Assembly (NCBI GenBank): GCA_910575835.1 | Contig: CAJTGB010000005.1 | Span: 68,413 to 132,412, forward strand | Direction: 5' to 3' | Length of the DNA stretch: 64,000 bases | Source of the DNA: Lachnospiraceae bacterium | GTDB taxonomy: Bacteria > Bacillota > Clostridia > Lachnospirales > Lachnospiraceae | In this document: in pieces, positions 35,601 through 41,315 of the stretch | Layout: the number at the start of each line of letters is the position of its first letter | Numbering within the stretch: position 1 is the stretch's first letter | Made by a program: the position numbers and the translations under genes | Notes under the pieces: generated by a model | What the model saw: the letters and a program-made list of their open reading frames with translations, nothing else | What the model was told of the DNA's origin: nothing | The model's database searches: none

Positions 35601-38116
35601 TCCCCCTCGCCGTCGCCGATGTCAAACCTCCCCTCATAGTTAAATTCCTCGCCGCCGGTGACGGCATGGATTTCAAAATCGGTCTTATGATACCAGCCAA
35701 CATGGTTATCCTCATTCTCCCTTTCCCGATGCTGTTTTTCGTCCAGAATGCCGAGCAGTTTATTTCCCAGAGCGAAACTCAAATCCGTAAATCGGTCGTT
35801 CAGCTCCCTGTCATAAAAGGCGGGATGCTCGGAGAAACCGATTGAAAGGGTAATGCTGTCGGGTTTTTCCTCGGCAAGTGTTTCTGTTTTCTGGCTCTCG
35901 GTAATGACCGTTTTCAGATGGTCGTTTGCAGGGTTCTCCTTTAGTTTTTCTTCAAAGTCGGCTCGGCTGAACTCCTTTCCGAACAACGGAAACTCCGCAT
36001 TTCGTAAAGACACGGCGTTCTCATCAAAGGCTATGACCTCATATTTGTCCGCCCCGATATACACCACGTCGCCCTCATGGTAGAGGTAGCGGAGAGGGTA
36101 CAACTCCGTAAGCTCCTGCGAGAAACGCCATGCATTGCTGCGGCTGTAAACGCTGGTCGTCTTTTTCTGCACAAGCGAGAGAAAGTCTAAAAGCTCCTGC
36201 ACGTTGTCGGGATGCTGCAATGTCTGTTCCATAAGGTCGGCGGGCATATCCGCAAAATCACTGCATCCAATCACGCCCAACAAATCTTTCTCATAGCCGT
36301 CCAAGTCATGGATAAAATCGGAGAGCCGCAGGGCGAGCGTGTCCCGCTTGTCCGCAGGGGGTAGCTCCCTTTTTTCCTCAATGAAACGCTGCCTTGCCAG
36401 TTTCCTCTGGGTATCGATTTCATATTGCGGGGCAGACACGCTTTCCAGATAGTCGGCATAGTGGTCTTTCTCTTTGGGATTGAGGTAGCGGTTATCCTTA
36501 ACAAGCTCCCGTAGGCGTTTTTCCGCTTTCGACCAGCTCAAAACAAGGTCGTGTTCGGTGGAAATGCCGTCACGGTCAATGGAGATGCCCTTGCCGCTGT
36601 ACCACACATACCCCTCCGTGCCGTCTGAAAAATTAACAAAAAAGCCGCCCGTGCCGTATTCCCTTTTCAGAAAATCAATGTTCTTCTTTTTATCTTCCTG
36701 CTTCTGGAACTGATGATAAATACGGTATTTCCCATTGGCAACGCTGTTCCCTTTTATAAGGACGGCATCAATGTCCTCCTGTGAAACGGCAAAAGCAGAG
36801 GCTTTTTCGTCCTCTGCTTCAGCTATCTTTTCAATCTGTTCGTCTACGGTCGGGAGATTGGCGGCAACTTCTTCCTCATTGGCAACACTGCCTTTTTCTG
36901 TCTGTCCCTCTGGCTCTGTTGTTTCTAACTGAAAATTAGTTCTTCCAGTATCACTTCCTCCGCTTGGCTGCGGATGCTGTTCATCATGCCGAGCCACTGC
37001 ATCGGGGCTTTCTCTTTCAGCTCCTCCGTCACTCCCTGCTCTTTGGCGAGCTGCTTCGTCAGAAACTCCAGACGCTGCAACGCCGTCTGCTCGGTCTGGT
37101 AAAGGTGTTCGTTCAGCCTGCCCGCTGTCAGCAGGTTGAGATAGGTCACTCTTTTGTGCTGTTCCAGATAATCCCTGTGCATCAAAGCGTACCTGCCAAG
37201 CGGAAGCTCTGGCTCTGTCGGTAATGTCAGGTCGGGTATAAGGTAGTCCGCCTGCTTCGTGTAAGTGATTTCGCTCATTATCTTCACTCCTTTCGGGTTG
37301 TTTCCTGCCTTTATCATACTGGCTTGCGATACTCCTTGCAAATGTGCGGTTCTGCCGTTTTGCTTCGATTTGCACATTTCGGACTGCCGCAGAGATTTCC
37401 CGCAACGCCATCTCGGAAATGTCGCTCGTAGCGATGCCGACGGCGTTCAGCGTCTGGGGCGTGTTGAAATTTGTAATCTCCGCAAAGTCCTCACGCTCAA
37501 AATACCCGTCCGCATCCAGACCGCAGCGGCTCAACAGCATATAGGCGACGCTGTTTGCGGCAAGCCGTCTGTAAATCACTTCTATACTATAGTCGTCCAG
37601 TTCCTCCAAAAAGCTGTCTTTCGTGCAGTCCTTTAGCTGTGAGAGGTAATCGGGCAGATTATCCTCCACGGCGTTCTCCGCCGTCTGAATTAAAAACGTG
37701 GCAAGGTCGCCGCCCTCCGTGCCGCCGAACCTGTCCGCAAGCCGCTCCATGACGGGCTGCTCGTACCGCTTATCCATCTGCCATATCGGGACGGCTCGGC
37801 TGCCGTAGTAGCCCTCATGGGTGTCGGAAACGTCAAAATAGTATTTCAGCGTGTTCCTGCGCCCTTTCGGGTCAAAGACCGCTATGCCTTTGCTGTCCTT
37901 ATTTACCCATCTTTTAAAAAGCCTGTTCCATGTGCCAATCTCGGCTACGGCGGTTGCGTCGGGGCGTTGGGCGTAAATCAAGAGCTGCTCGTCAAAGCGG
38001 CACTTGTAATTGTGGCAGGCAGAGGATAAAAAGCCCTGCCAAGCCTGCGGGTTTTTTACGACCGCCATCCCCGTGCGGCGGTACAGCTCCGTAATAAGCT
38101 GGTACTTTGCAGCCAT
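29657..38116 (-). CDS. Giant DNA methylase/SNF2-helicase protein (LtrC/YodL-type)
   Basis: A 2819-residue polyvalent protein. An N-terminal domain (1-270) is followed by a low-complexity linker (about 280-400) that is overprinted by tnpV, and a long central region with YodL/LPD-like segments. An N6-adenine methylase follows, with motif I EPSCGTGNFLG (about 1350) and motif IV NIPFGEF (about 1412). The SNF2-type helicase has Walker A LAHKVGAGKTFE (about 2020), IDESH (about 2182) and motif VI EQRQGRLERQGN (about 2510). Start at 38116 with GGAGG. Such proteins are typical of large Firmicutes ICEs and are thought to protect or remodel incoming DNA. It may methylate the element to evade restriction (inference). 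Confidence 0.9.
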   Translation of the reverse strand: MAAKYQLITELYRRTGMAVVKNPQAWQGFLSSACHNYKCRFDEQLLIYAQRPDATAVAEIGTWNRLFKRWVNKDSKGIAVFDPKGRRNTLKYYFDVSDTHEGYYGSRAVPIWQMDKRYEQPVMERLADRFGGTEGGDLATFLIQTAENAVEDNLPDYLSQLKDCTKDSFLEELDDYSIEVIYRRLAANSVAYMLLSRCGLDADGYFEREDFAEITNFNTPQTLNAVGIATSDISEMALREISAAVRNVQIEAKRQNRTFARSIASQYDKGRKQPERSEDNERNHLHEAGGLPYTRPDITDRARASAWQVRFDAQGLSGTAQKSDLSQPADSGQAERTPLPDRADGVAASGVSDEAARQRAGSDGGAERESPDAVARHDEQHPQPSGGSDTGRTNFQLETTEPEGQTEKGSVANEEEVAANLPTVDEQIEKIAEAEDEKASAFAVSQEDIDAVLIKGNSVANGKYRIYHQFQKQEDKKKNIDFLKREYGTGGFFVNFSDGTEGYVWYSGKGISIDRDGISTEHDLVLSWSKAEKRLRELVKDNRYLNPKEKDHYADYLESVSAPQYEIDTQRKLARQRFIEEKRELPPADKRDTLALRLSDFIHDLDGYEKDLLGVIGCSDFADMPADLMEQTLQHPDNVQELLDFLSLVQKKTTSVYSRSNAWRFSQELTELYPLRYLYHEGDVVYIGADKYEVIAFDENAVSLRNAEFPLFGKEFSRADFEEKLKENPANDHLKTVITESQKTETLAEEKPDSITLSIGFSEHPAFYDRELNDRFTDLSFALGNKLLGILDEKQHRERENEDNHVGWYHKTDFEIHAVTGGEEFNYEGRFDIGDGEGDLIAHIRNFYEYSLSPDCPFIPEWKRQGEDYYRKKMESLRLGHDVFIPFLERNTELTPEDEKQLGEIMSFENEWFVSAEKEKTFATDREIDILHDVLSQMKMDDIGLSYEDGVIVARSAGDKWQGAGFYHFLVDEAMNFDGNGNLSGMELDADTLADFKRLAEHNGVEMPMSHSIRDEEELPHYTVEQTSDAFADPFIIRNNEAPEDSADRYYDVGDIYQTFETEEEAQEYADTLNSAEHITELFAAKDAEREEQQKSESAPSGTDRKQDNSDLIGKEISIDNRRYLIESIGKISGDVSMRDITFQNSVGFPINRVEKGGYVRRILEQAEKEPQPEEKSESPAKPTTETVAEYPAVENGLPYDIVVEKIRFDEPEHGQPRKTPAPALSADRRNYRITDDNLGVGGAKEKFRNNMSAIRLLHDLQIENRLAMPEEQETLAKYVGWGGLSMAFDSNNAAWENEYKELKSALSDEEYHAAMESTLTAFYTPPVVIKAMYEALDRLGFSQGNILEPSCGTGNFLGLLPDSMEKSKLHGIEIDPLSGRIAKQLYQKASIAIEGFEETKLPDSHFDVVLGNIPFGEFKVNDSRYNAQKFLIHDYFIAKALDKVRSGGVVMFITSKGTMDKTSPEVRKYIARRAELLGAVRLPDNTFRANAGTEVTSDILILQKRDRIIEIEPEWVHLDTDENGVTMNSYFVQHPEMVLGEMKMESTRFGMDSACKAYPDVPLAGLLHEAVQRINGEITEQDVGIDEISDEREKAIPADPNVRNFSFALVGGKVYFRENNEMTPANVSMTAESRIKGLLEIRDCVRKLIQYQTDDCPEEMIKTEQENLNRLYDAFTKKYGLINSRGNYLAFAADESYFLLCSLEVLDDEGKFKRKADMFTKRTIKPHREVTFVETASEALALSIGEKARVDLEYMARLTCRSEEEIIKELQGVIYKVPSSEPARYVTADEYLSGNVREKLKVAEIAAKADPELAANVAALEKVIPKDLPASEISVRLGTTWIPQEDIQKFMVELLTPSSYAAGRLQVRYTAYNGDWFIENKSSDVGNVKADSTYGTKRASAYRIMEDTLNLRDTRIFDYVYDEHNNKKAVLNHKETTAAQAKQEVIKQAFQDWIWKDPERRNRLVRYYNDTFNSIRPREYDGSHITFGGISPEIQLRPHQVNAIAHILYGGNTLLAHKVGAGKTFEMVAAAQESKRLGLCQKSMFVVPNHLVGQWASEYLRLYPSANILVTTKRDFETGNRKKFCGRIATGAYDAVIIGHSQFEKIPISEERQREQLMRQLDDIEMGIDDVQASHGEQFTVKQLMKTRKAIKAKLDKLNDTKRKDSVINFEELGIDRLFIDESHFYKNLYLFTKMRNVGGIAQTEAQKSSDLFMKCRYLDEITGSRGVIFATGTPISNSMVEMYSVQRYLQYDTLARNGLQHFDSWASTFGETVTALELAPEGTNYRAKTRFAKFYNLPELMQMFREVADIQTADMLKLPVPKVNYHNIKTKPSQIQTEMVAGLAKRAEKIRARMVKPQFDNMLKVTNDGRQLALDQRLIDPMLPDDPNSKVNACVENMYRIWEEHTDTKAAQLLFCDLSTPKNDGMFNVYDDMREKLIRRGIPAEQVRFIHEANTDAQKKELFAKVRSGEVRILFGSTQKMGAGTNVQDRLIAIHNLDCPWKPSCLEQRQGRLERQGNMFPEVEVYRYVTEQTFDAYLYQLVEGKQKFISQIMTSKSPVRSAEDVDEVALSFAEVKMLATGDERFKEKMDLDMQVAKLKVLKQSYLSEHYDLEDRILKHYPQEIKEYEERIIGYGNDAKIASQHKPQGEDKFCPMTLNGVTYKEKADAGGMLLAICKENPLSQPIKIGSYRGFQMEVFYDTVNAHYCLNLCGMRKYKVDLGTDALGNLTRIENEIAKLPARLEAAKTRKEETTAQLETAKEEVKKPFAFENELKEKTERLNALNIELNLNEKDKSVIDDEPEQNDEQPEKKSADRER
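36925..37278 (-). CDS. tnpV: TnpV-family protein, nested in the helicase gene
   Basis: A 117-residue protein in another frame of the same strand, entirely inside the giant helicase gene. It starts MSEITYTKQADYLIPDLTLP, followed by LGRYALMHRDYLEQHKRVTY and ending MNSIRSQAEEVILEELIFS, the TnpV family known from clostridial transposons. A strong AAAGGAG lies 9 bp before the ATG at 37278. In the helicase frame this stretch encodes a disordered linker rich in R, D, A, S, G and Q, as expected if tnpV is the constrained frame. Function of TnpV unknown. Confidence 0.85.
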   Translation of the reverse strand: MSEITYTKQADYLIPDLTLPTEPELPLGRYALMHRDYLEQHKRVTYLNLLTAGRLNEHLYQTEQTALQRLEFLTKQLAKEQGVTEELKEKAPMQWLGMMNSIRSQAEEVILEELIFS

Positions 38117-38130
38117 AGGCTCACACCTCC

Positions 38131-38589
38131 TTATCGTTCCATTTCTTTGTTTTTCTGTTTCCTGTCGTATTCCCCGCACCGCTCGGCGATTTCGGAATAC
38201 ATCTTGTCCCGCATGTCCCGCTCATAGGCTCGGTACTCCTTTGCCTTTTCCGTGGGCTTGTACCAGACGCTGTTCTGGTCGGCTTCGTCCATCTGCCCGT
38301 AACGGTCGTCTATCTTGTCCATATATTTCTGATAAATGGCATGGGCGGCGGGGGCGTCCTTTGCGTAGCGGTAACGGGAAAGGCTCTTATGCGTCCCACG
38401 AAGCTCGGCATACTCGTAGAGCATACGGATGACCGCACGGTCAAGCCCTTTCTGCCCCTCGGCATCGTAGATTTCCGACAAGCCCTTGCACCTCCATGAA
38501 TGGTACGACGAGTTGTCGTTGGAGCTGTGGGAAGAAACATACACGCCGTCTTTCTTTACTGTGATGCGGTTGATTAGCTCGATACTCAT
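38131..38589 (-). CDS. Conserved ICE protein, unknown function
   Basis: A 152-residue protein beginning MSIELINRITVKKDGVYVSSHSSND. The N-terminus looks beta-rich. A helical middle (LDRAVIRMLYEYAELRG) and a very charged C-terminal half (KAKEYRAYERDMRDKMYSEIAERCGEYDRKQKNK) suggest a coiled coil. GGTGGTAAGGA precedes the ATG. It lies 14 bp upstream of the helicase gene and is probably cotranscribed. No family recognised. Confidence 0.7.
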   Translation of the reverse strand: MSIELINRITVKKDGVYVSSHSSNDNSSYHSWRCKGLSEIYDAEGQKGLDRAVIRMLYEYAELRGTHKSLSRYRYAKDAPAAHAIYQKYMDKIDDRYGQMDEADQNSVWYKPTEKAKEYRAYERDMRDKMYSEIAERCGEYDRKQKNKEMER

Positions 38590-38660
38590 TCCTTACCACC
38601 GCCCGATAAAACAGTCTGTTCCATAAAAATATCAATCCTCCTCGTTGTCCATGTCCGCCT

Positions 38661-38885
38661 TTAGGCAAGGGCATAGCTGATTTTGTTTCGTTCCATCCTC
38701 CCTGCAAACTCCCGAACGGCGTACCTTACGCCGTCAATCTCTGCATGGGTTTCATCCAGATAGCGGCAGACGGCAAAATAATCCTCTCCGTTCCCGTAAA
38801 GCATACGGATGATGCCGCCATCGGGGACAGAGAAAAGCGTCCTGCCTTTGCCGTCCGTCATGCAGACCTGCCTTGCTGCGTTCAC
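38661..38885 (-). CDS. Small LPD28-like protein
   Basis: A 74-residue protein with a GTG start, GGGAGG 9 bp upstream. Residues 12-70 (LFSVPDGGIIRMLYGNGEDYFAVCRYLDETHAEIDG...REFAGRMERNKISY) align with the C-terminus of the product of 39101-39799 (LFRIPDGGKIIITYDWGEKAEKTCRFIDACHTEVDS...CEFAERMEKNGATY). The module may correspond to a large-polyvalent-protein associated domain (LPD28-like, from memory). Coupled to the gene at 38882. Confidence 0.68.
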   Translation of the reverse strand: MNAARQVCMTDGKGRTLFSVPDGGIIRMLYGNGEDYFAVCRYLDETHAEIDGVRYAVREFAGRMERNKISYALA

Positions 38886-39088
38886 TCCGTCCCACCTCCC
38901 AGAAAAGAGATGACCTTGTTCCCCTTGATGCTCTTTTGCAGCTCGTTGATGAGCGTGATGTCCGCCACCGTGATGCCCTGCATGGAGAGAATGTCGTCCA
39001 TCGTCATGGCGGCAATGGCTTTTTCTTCGGTAAAGCCTGCTTCAAATATCTTATTTAAAACCTTAACGGCTTTCTGGTTGACTGCCAT
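38882..39088 (-). CDS. Small helical conserved ICE protein
   Basis: A 68-residue protein beginning MAVNQKAVKVLNKIFEAGFTEE, mostly alpha-helical, with an HTH-like spacing (KAIAAMTMDDILSMQGITVADITLINELQKSI). ATAGGAGG precedes the ATG. It overlaps by 4 bp with the next gene. No family recognised; DNA binding is possible but unproven. Confidence 0.68.
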   Translation of the reverse strand: MAVNQKAVKVLNKIFEAGFTEEKAIAAMTMDDILSMQGITVADITLINELQKSIKGNKVISFLGGGTE

Positions 39089-39100
39089 GTTCCTTTCCTC

Positions 39101-39799
39101 CTATCGTTCATGGTCTTTGTGCTTCGGGGCTTTCTGTGCGGACGGCGGCTCCTGCGGCTTCGGCTCATACGTTGCCCCGTTTTTCTCCATGCGCTCGGCA
39201 AACTCGCAGATGTGGTAGAGGTTGCTGTCCACCTCGGTATGGCATGCGTCAATGAAACGGCAGGTCTTTTCCGCCTTTTCTCCCCAATCATAAGTGATGA
39301 TAATTTTCCCGCCGTCTGGGATGCGGAACAGCTCTTTGTAATGGGGGTCTATAAAGCGGATTCCCTGTTCCGCTCTGGATATATGCCTATCGAGCCATTC
39401 TTTCACATAGCAATAGCAGTAAAAGTTATAGTCGCCCTTTGTCGGGTTGCAGCGGAGCAGGAAAGCGTGCTTGTCGGTATCCGCACGGAAGCCGTACTCG
39501 GTACAGTAGCTGCCCTGAAATGCGCTTTCGGGATTTTCCCTCGCAAATGCCGCCATGTCATAGCGGCTGTGCAGAAGCCCCTTATCTTCACGCAGGGTAT
39601 TGATAACATCGTCCAGACCTGTCTTAAACTCGTCCGTTTTCCACTGTTTTCTGGTATCAAACCAAGTGGTATGAAAGCCATATCCAGAAGTGTTAAAATC
39701 ACCTCGGAGATGACCGATACATCCCGTCTGTCCCTCAAGCTGCATACTCTGGGCATAGGTGTATTTCTGTTCGGATTGCGTCAAAGCCCGTATCTCCAT
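39101..39799 (-). CDS. Conserved ICE protein with C-terminal LPD28-like module
   Basis: A 232-residue protein beginning MEIRALTQSEQKYTYAQSMQL, a start region common in Firmicutes ICE proteins. The N-terminal 150 residues (HLRGDFNTSGYGFHTTWFDTR, YCTEYGFRADTDKHAFLLR) form an unknown domain; residues 160-220 repeat the module seen at 38661-38885. The ATG overlaps the previous stop (TGATG) and follows GGGAGG. It is part of the tightly packed operon 38131-41152. Function unknown. Confidence 0.72.
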   Translation of the reverse strand: MEIRALTQSEQKYTYAQSMQLEGQTGCIGHLRGDFNTSGYGFHTTWFDTRKQWKTDEFKTGLDDVINTLREDKGLLHSRYDMAAFARENPESAFQGSYCTEYGFRADTDKHAFLLRCNPTKGDYNFYCYCYVKEWLDRHISRAEQGIRFIDPHYKELFRIPDGGKIIITYDWGEKAEKTCRFIDACHTEVDSNLYHICEFAERMEKNGATYEPKPQEPPSAQKAPKHKDHER

Positions 39800-40404
39800 C
39801 AGCGTTCCTCCCTGCTCTTTGATTTTTTCGCCTTTTCCTGCGATTGGATTTTTGCAAGAGCTTCCTTTGCCCAGACGGGCATCTTCTCTGGCTTGATTTC
39901 CCCAAGCACGTCGCACCGTTCCCATCGGGCGTGCTTTCCGTCCGCAAGGGAAGTGCCGAACACCGCCTGCCCCCTGCCGCCCAATGCGCCGTGACCGCCG
40001 TCTGCCAGTACAAGCTGGTAGGCAGAATGCCGATATTCATGGCGGTTGACCTCGGCATTGATGACAACGACCTTGTCCACAATGCTGCCGCACTTATCGT
40101 CTGGGATGCAGTCGTCTATGGTAAACGGGGTCATGTCAAACTTGAACTGTTCCTGCTCTGCCCGCACAATCCCTATCTGTTCCTGCACCCTGTCGGTAAA
40201 CATCTGCATGGCTTCCAGATAATCGTCAGAGCCGACCGCATCCGTCACCCATTCTGCGGACAGCGGGTTATCGTAAGTGCAGCAGCAGACAAGATACGGG
40301 TATTCCTCTTTCTCATCTATGCCGAACACGACTTCCTTTTTTCCGATGTGGATGCTCTGCGTGACCTCATAGGAGCTAATCATCCGTTTTTCTTCGTTCT
40401 CCAT
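39799..40404 (-). CDS. Conserved ICE protein, unknown function
   Basis: A 201-residue acidic protein beginning MENEEKRMISSYEVTQSIHI. The N-terminal part (KKEVVFGIDEKEEYPYLVCCCTYDNPLS) is beta-rich. The C-terminal half contains HEYRHSAYQLVLADGGHGALGG and a basic tail. GGAGAAGCAAG precedes the ATG. Similar proteins occur at this position in Tn1549-like elements, but no function is known to me. Confidence 0.68.
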   Translation of the reverse strand: MENEEKRMISSYEVTQSIHIGKKEVVFGIDEKEEYPYLVCCCTYDNPLSAEWVTDAVGSDDYLEAMQMFTDRVQEQIGIVRAEQEQFKFDMTPFTIDDCIPDDKCGSIVDKVVVINAEVNRHEYRHSAYQLVLADGGHGALGGRGQAVFGTSLADGKHARWERCDVLGEIKPEKMPVWAKEALAKIQSQEKAKKSKSREER

Positions 40405-40552
40405 CTTGCTTCTCCTTTCCCTGCTTTTTCTCCCTCTGCCAGTCTAAAACCTTTCGGATGCAGACGTCGCAGAAGATAACACGGCTGTCCTTATATCGGG
40501 GGTAAGGACAGTCCGTGCAGTCATATTTCTTTTCCTTACCGCTCTCGGTCAT
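40376..40552 (-). CDS. Small zinc-ribbon-like protein
   Basis: A 58-residue protein found by hand translation: MTESGKEKKYDCTDCPYPRY, then VIFCDVCIRKVLDW and a basic tail. Two CxxC pairs suggest a zinc ribbon. It fills the gap between two genes, overlapping the upstream one by 17 bp and the downstream one by 29 bp. The ribosome site is weak (AAGG 13 bp upstream), so translation may be coupled. Confidence 0.6.
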   Translation of the reverse strand: MTESGKEKKYDCTDCPYPRYKDSRVIFCDVCIRKVLDWQREKKQGKEKQDGERRKTDD

Positions 40553-40811
40553 CGTGTTGCTTCGCCTTTTTATCGGGCTGTTGGTTGTATGGCATCTGGC
40601 ACTCCGACTGGTAGCGTTCGTTCAGCTTTTCCCTCGCCGCTTCAAGGGTGTTGCAGTAGCAGCCCCAATAGTAGTTGTCGCCGCCCTTGCAGTACCAGCA
40701 TACATAAGGGTTCGGGGCTTTCGGGTGATGCCCGATGACAAGCTCCGTGTTCCCGATAGTGCAGCCCTCTATGATTTCATAGCCCTGATTGGAGCGTGTT
40801 CCACCGTCCAT
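40536..40811 (-). CDS. Small conserved ICE protein, unknown function
   Basis: A 91-residue protein beginning MDGGTRSNQGYEIIEGCTIG. The core (FVIGHHP-like LVIGHHPKAPNPYVCWYCKGGDNYYWGCYC) is rich in Cys, Tyr and Trp and may bind metal; the tail is charged. GAGGAGGAACGCCT precedes the ATG. It lies 35 bp downstream of the gene at 40847. No family recognised. Confidence 0.68.
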   Translation of the reverse strand: MDGGTRSNQGYEIIEGCTIGNTELVIGHHPKAPNPYVCWYCKGGDNYYWGCYCNTLEAAREKLNERYQSECQMPYNQQPDKKAKQHDDRER

Positions 40812-40846
40812 AGGCGTTCCTCCTCTCTTTAAATTTTTTATTCACT

Positions 40847-41152
40847 TCAAGATTCTTTGGCATATCTGCGGTATGCCTTTTCCCCTTTGGCTCTGATTTT
40901 CTGCATCCGCACGCTCCCTAAAAGTTCGGGGCATTTCTCCTGCAATTTGCGGCGTGTCCTGCCCACGCTCTCAAAGCTCGGCAAGCCAAGCTCCTTATGC
41001 CTTGTCATTATTTCTGCAAGCGGCATAGCTCCCGCATCTTTCAGATAAAAGTTGCAGAGGGCAAGGTACAGCACCATGTCGTCATTTCTGGCGTCCTCAT
41101 TCTCTTGCAGGACGATTCTGACTTTGCCCTCAATGGTTTTCAGACTGTCCAT
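40847..41152 (-). CDS. Small conserved ICE protein, HTH-like
   Basis: A 101-residue helical protein beginning MDSLKTIEGKVRIVLQENEDA. It has a putative winged-helix pattern (YLALCNFYLKDAGAMPLAEIMTRHKELGLPSFESVGRTRRKLQEKCPEL), similar to small phage/ICE regulators that recognise DNA. The ATG at 41152 follows GGAGGTAATT. It is the first gene of the packed cluster reading down to the helicase gene. Function inferred only from the fold-like pattern. Confidence 0.65.
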   Translation of the reverse strand: MDSLKTIEGKVRIVLQENEDARNDDMVLYLALCNFYLKDAGAMPLAEIMTRHKELGLPSFESVGRTRRKLQEKCPELLGSVRMQKIRAKGEKAYRRYAKES

Positions 41153-41226
41153 AATTACCTCCATTCATGGAAAGAGGACGGTCGCTGAAAACCGCCCCAA
41201 TCCACATCAGTAAAATATTTCTCAAA

Positions 41227-41310
41227 CTATTTCCTGCGGAGATGCAGCCACGCAGCCGCACCGCCGATAAACGCCACAAGCACAATGGCGATAATGGTTT
41301 TTCCCCTCAT
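41227..41310 (-). CDS. Tiny membrane peptide after the adhesin
   Basis: 27 codons: MRGKTIIAIVLVAFIGGAAA then WLHLRRK and stop. A single hydrophobic helix with positive ends. AAGGAGG, located in the last codons of the adhesin gene, is 10 bp before the ATG, so it would be translated from the adhesin transcript. It could be a membrane peptide linked to surface display, but it is short enough to need proof. Confidence 0.5.
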   Translation of the reverse strand: MRGKTIIAIVLVAFIGGAAAWLHLRRK

Positions 41311-41315
41311 CCTGC

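Noticed and set aside
39110-39994. 294-codon plus-strand frame
   Set aside because: Antisense to two overlapping conserved ICE genes with good ribosome sites; composition is shadow-like.
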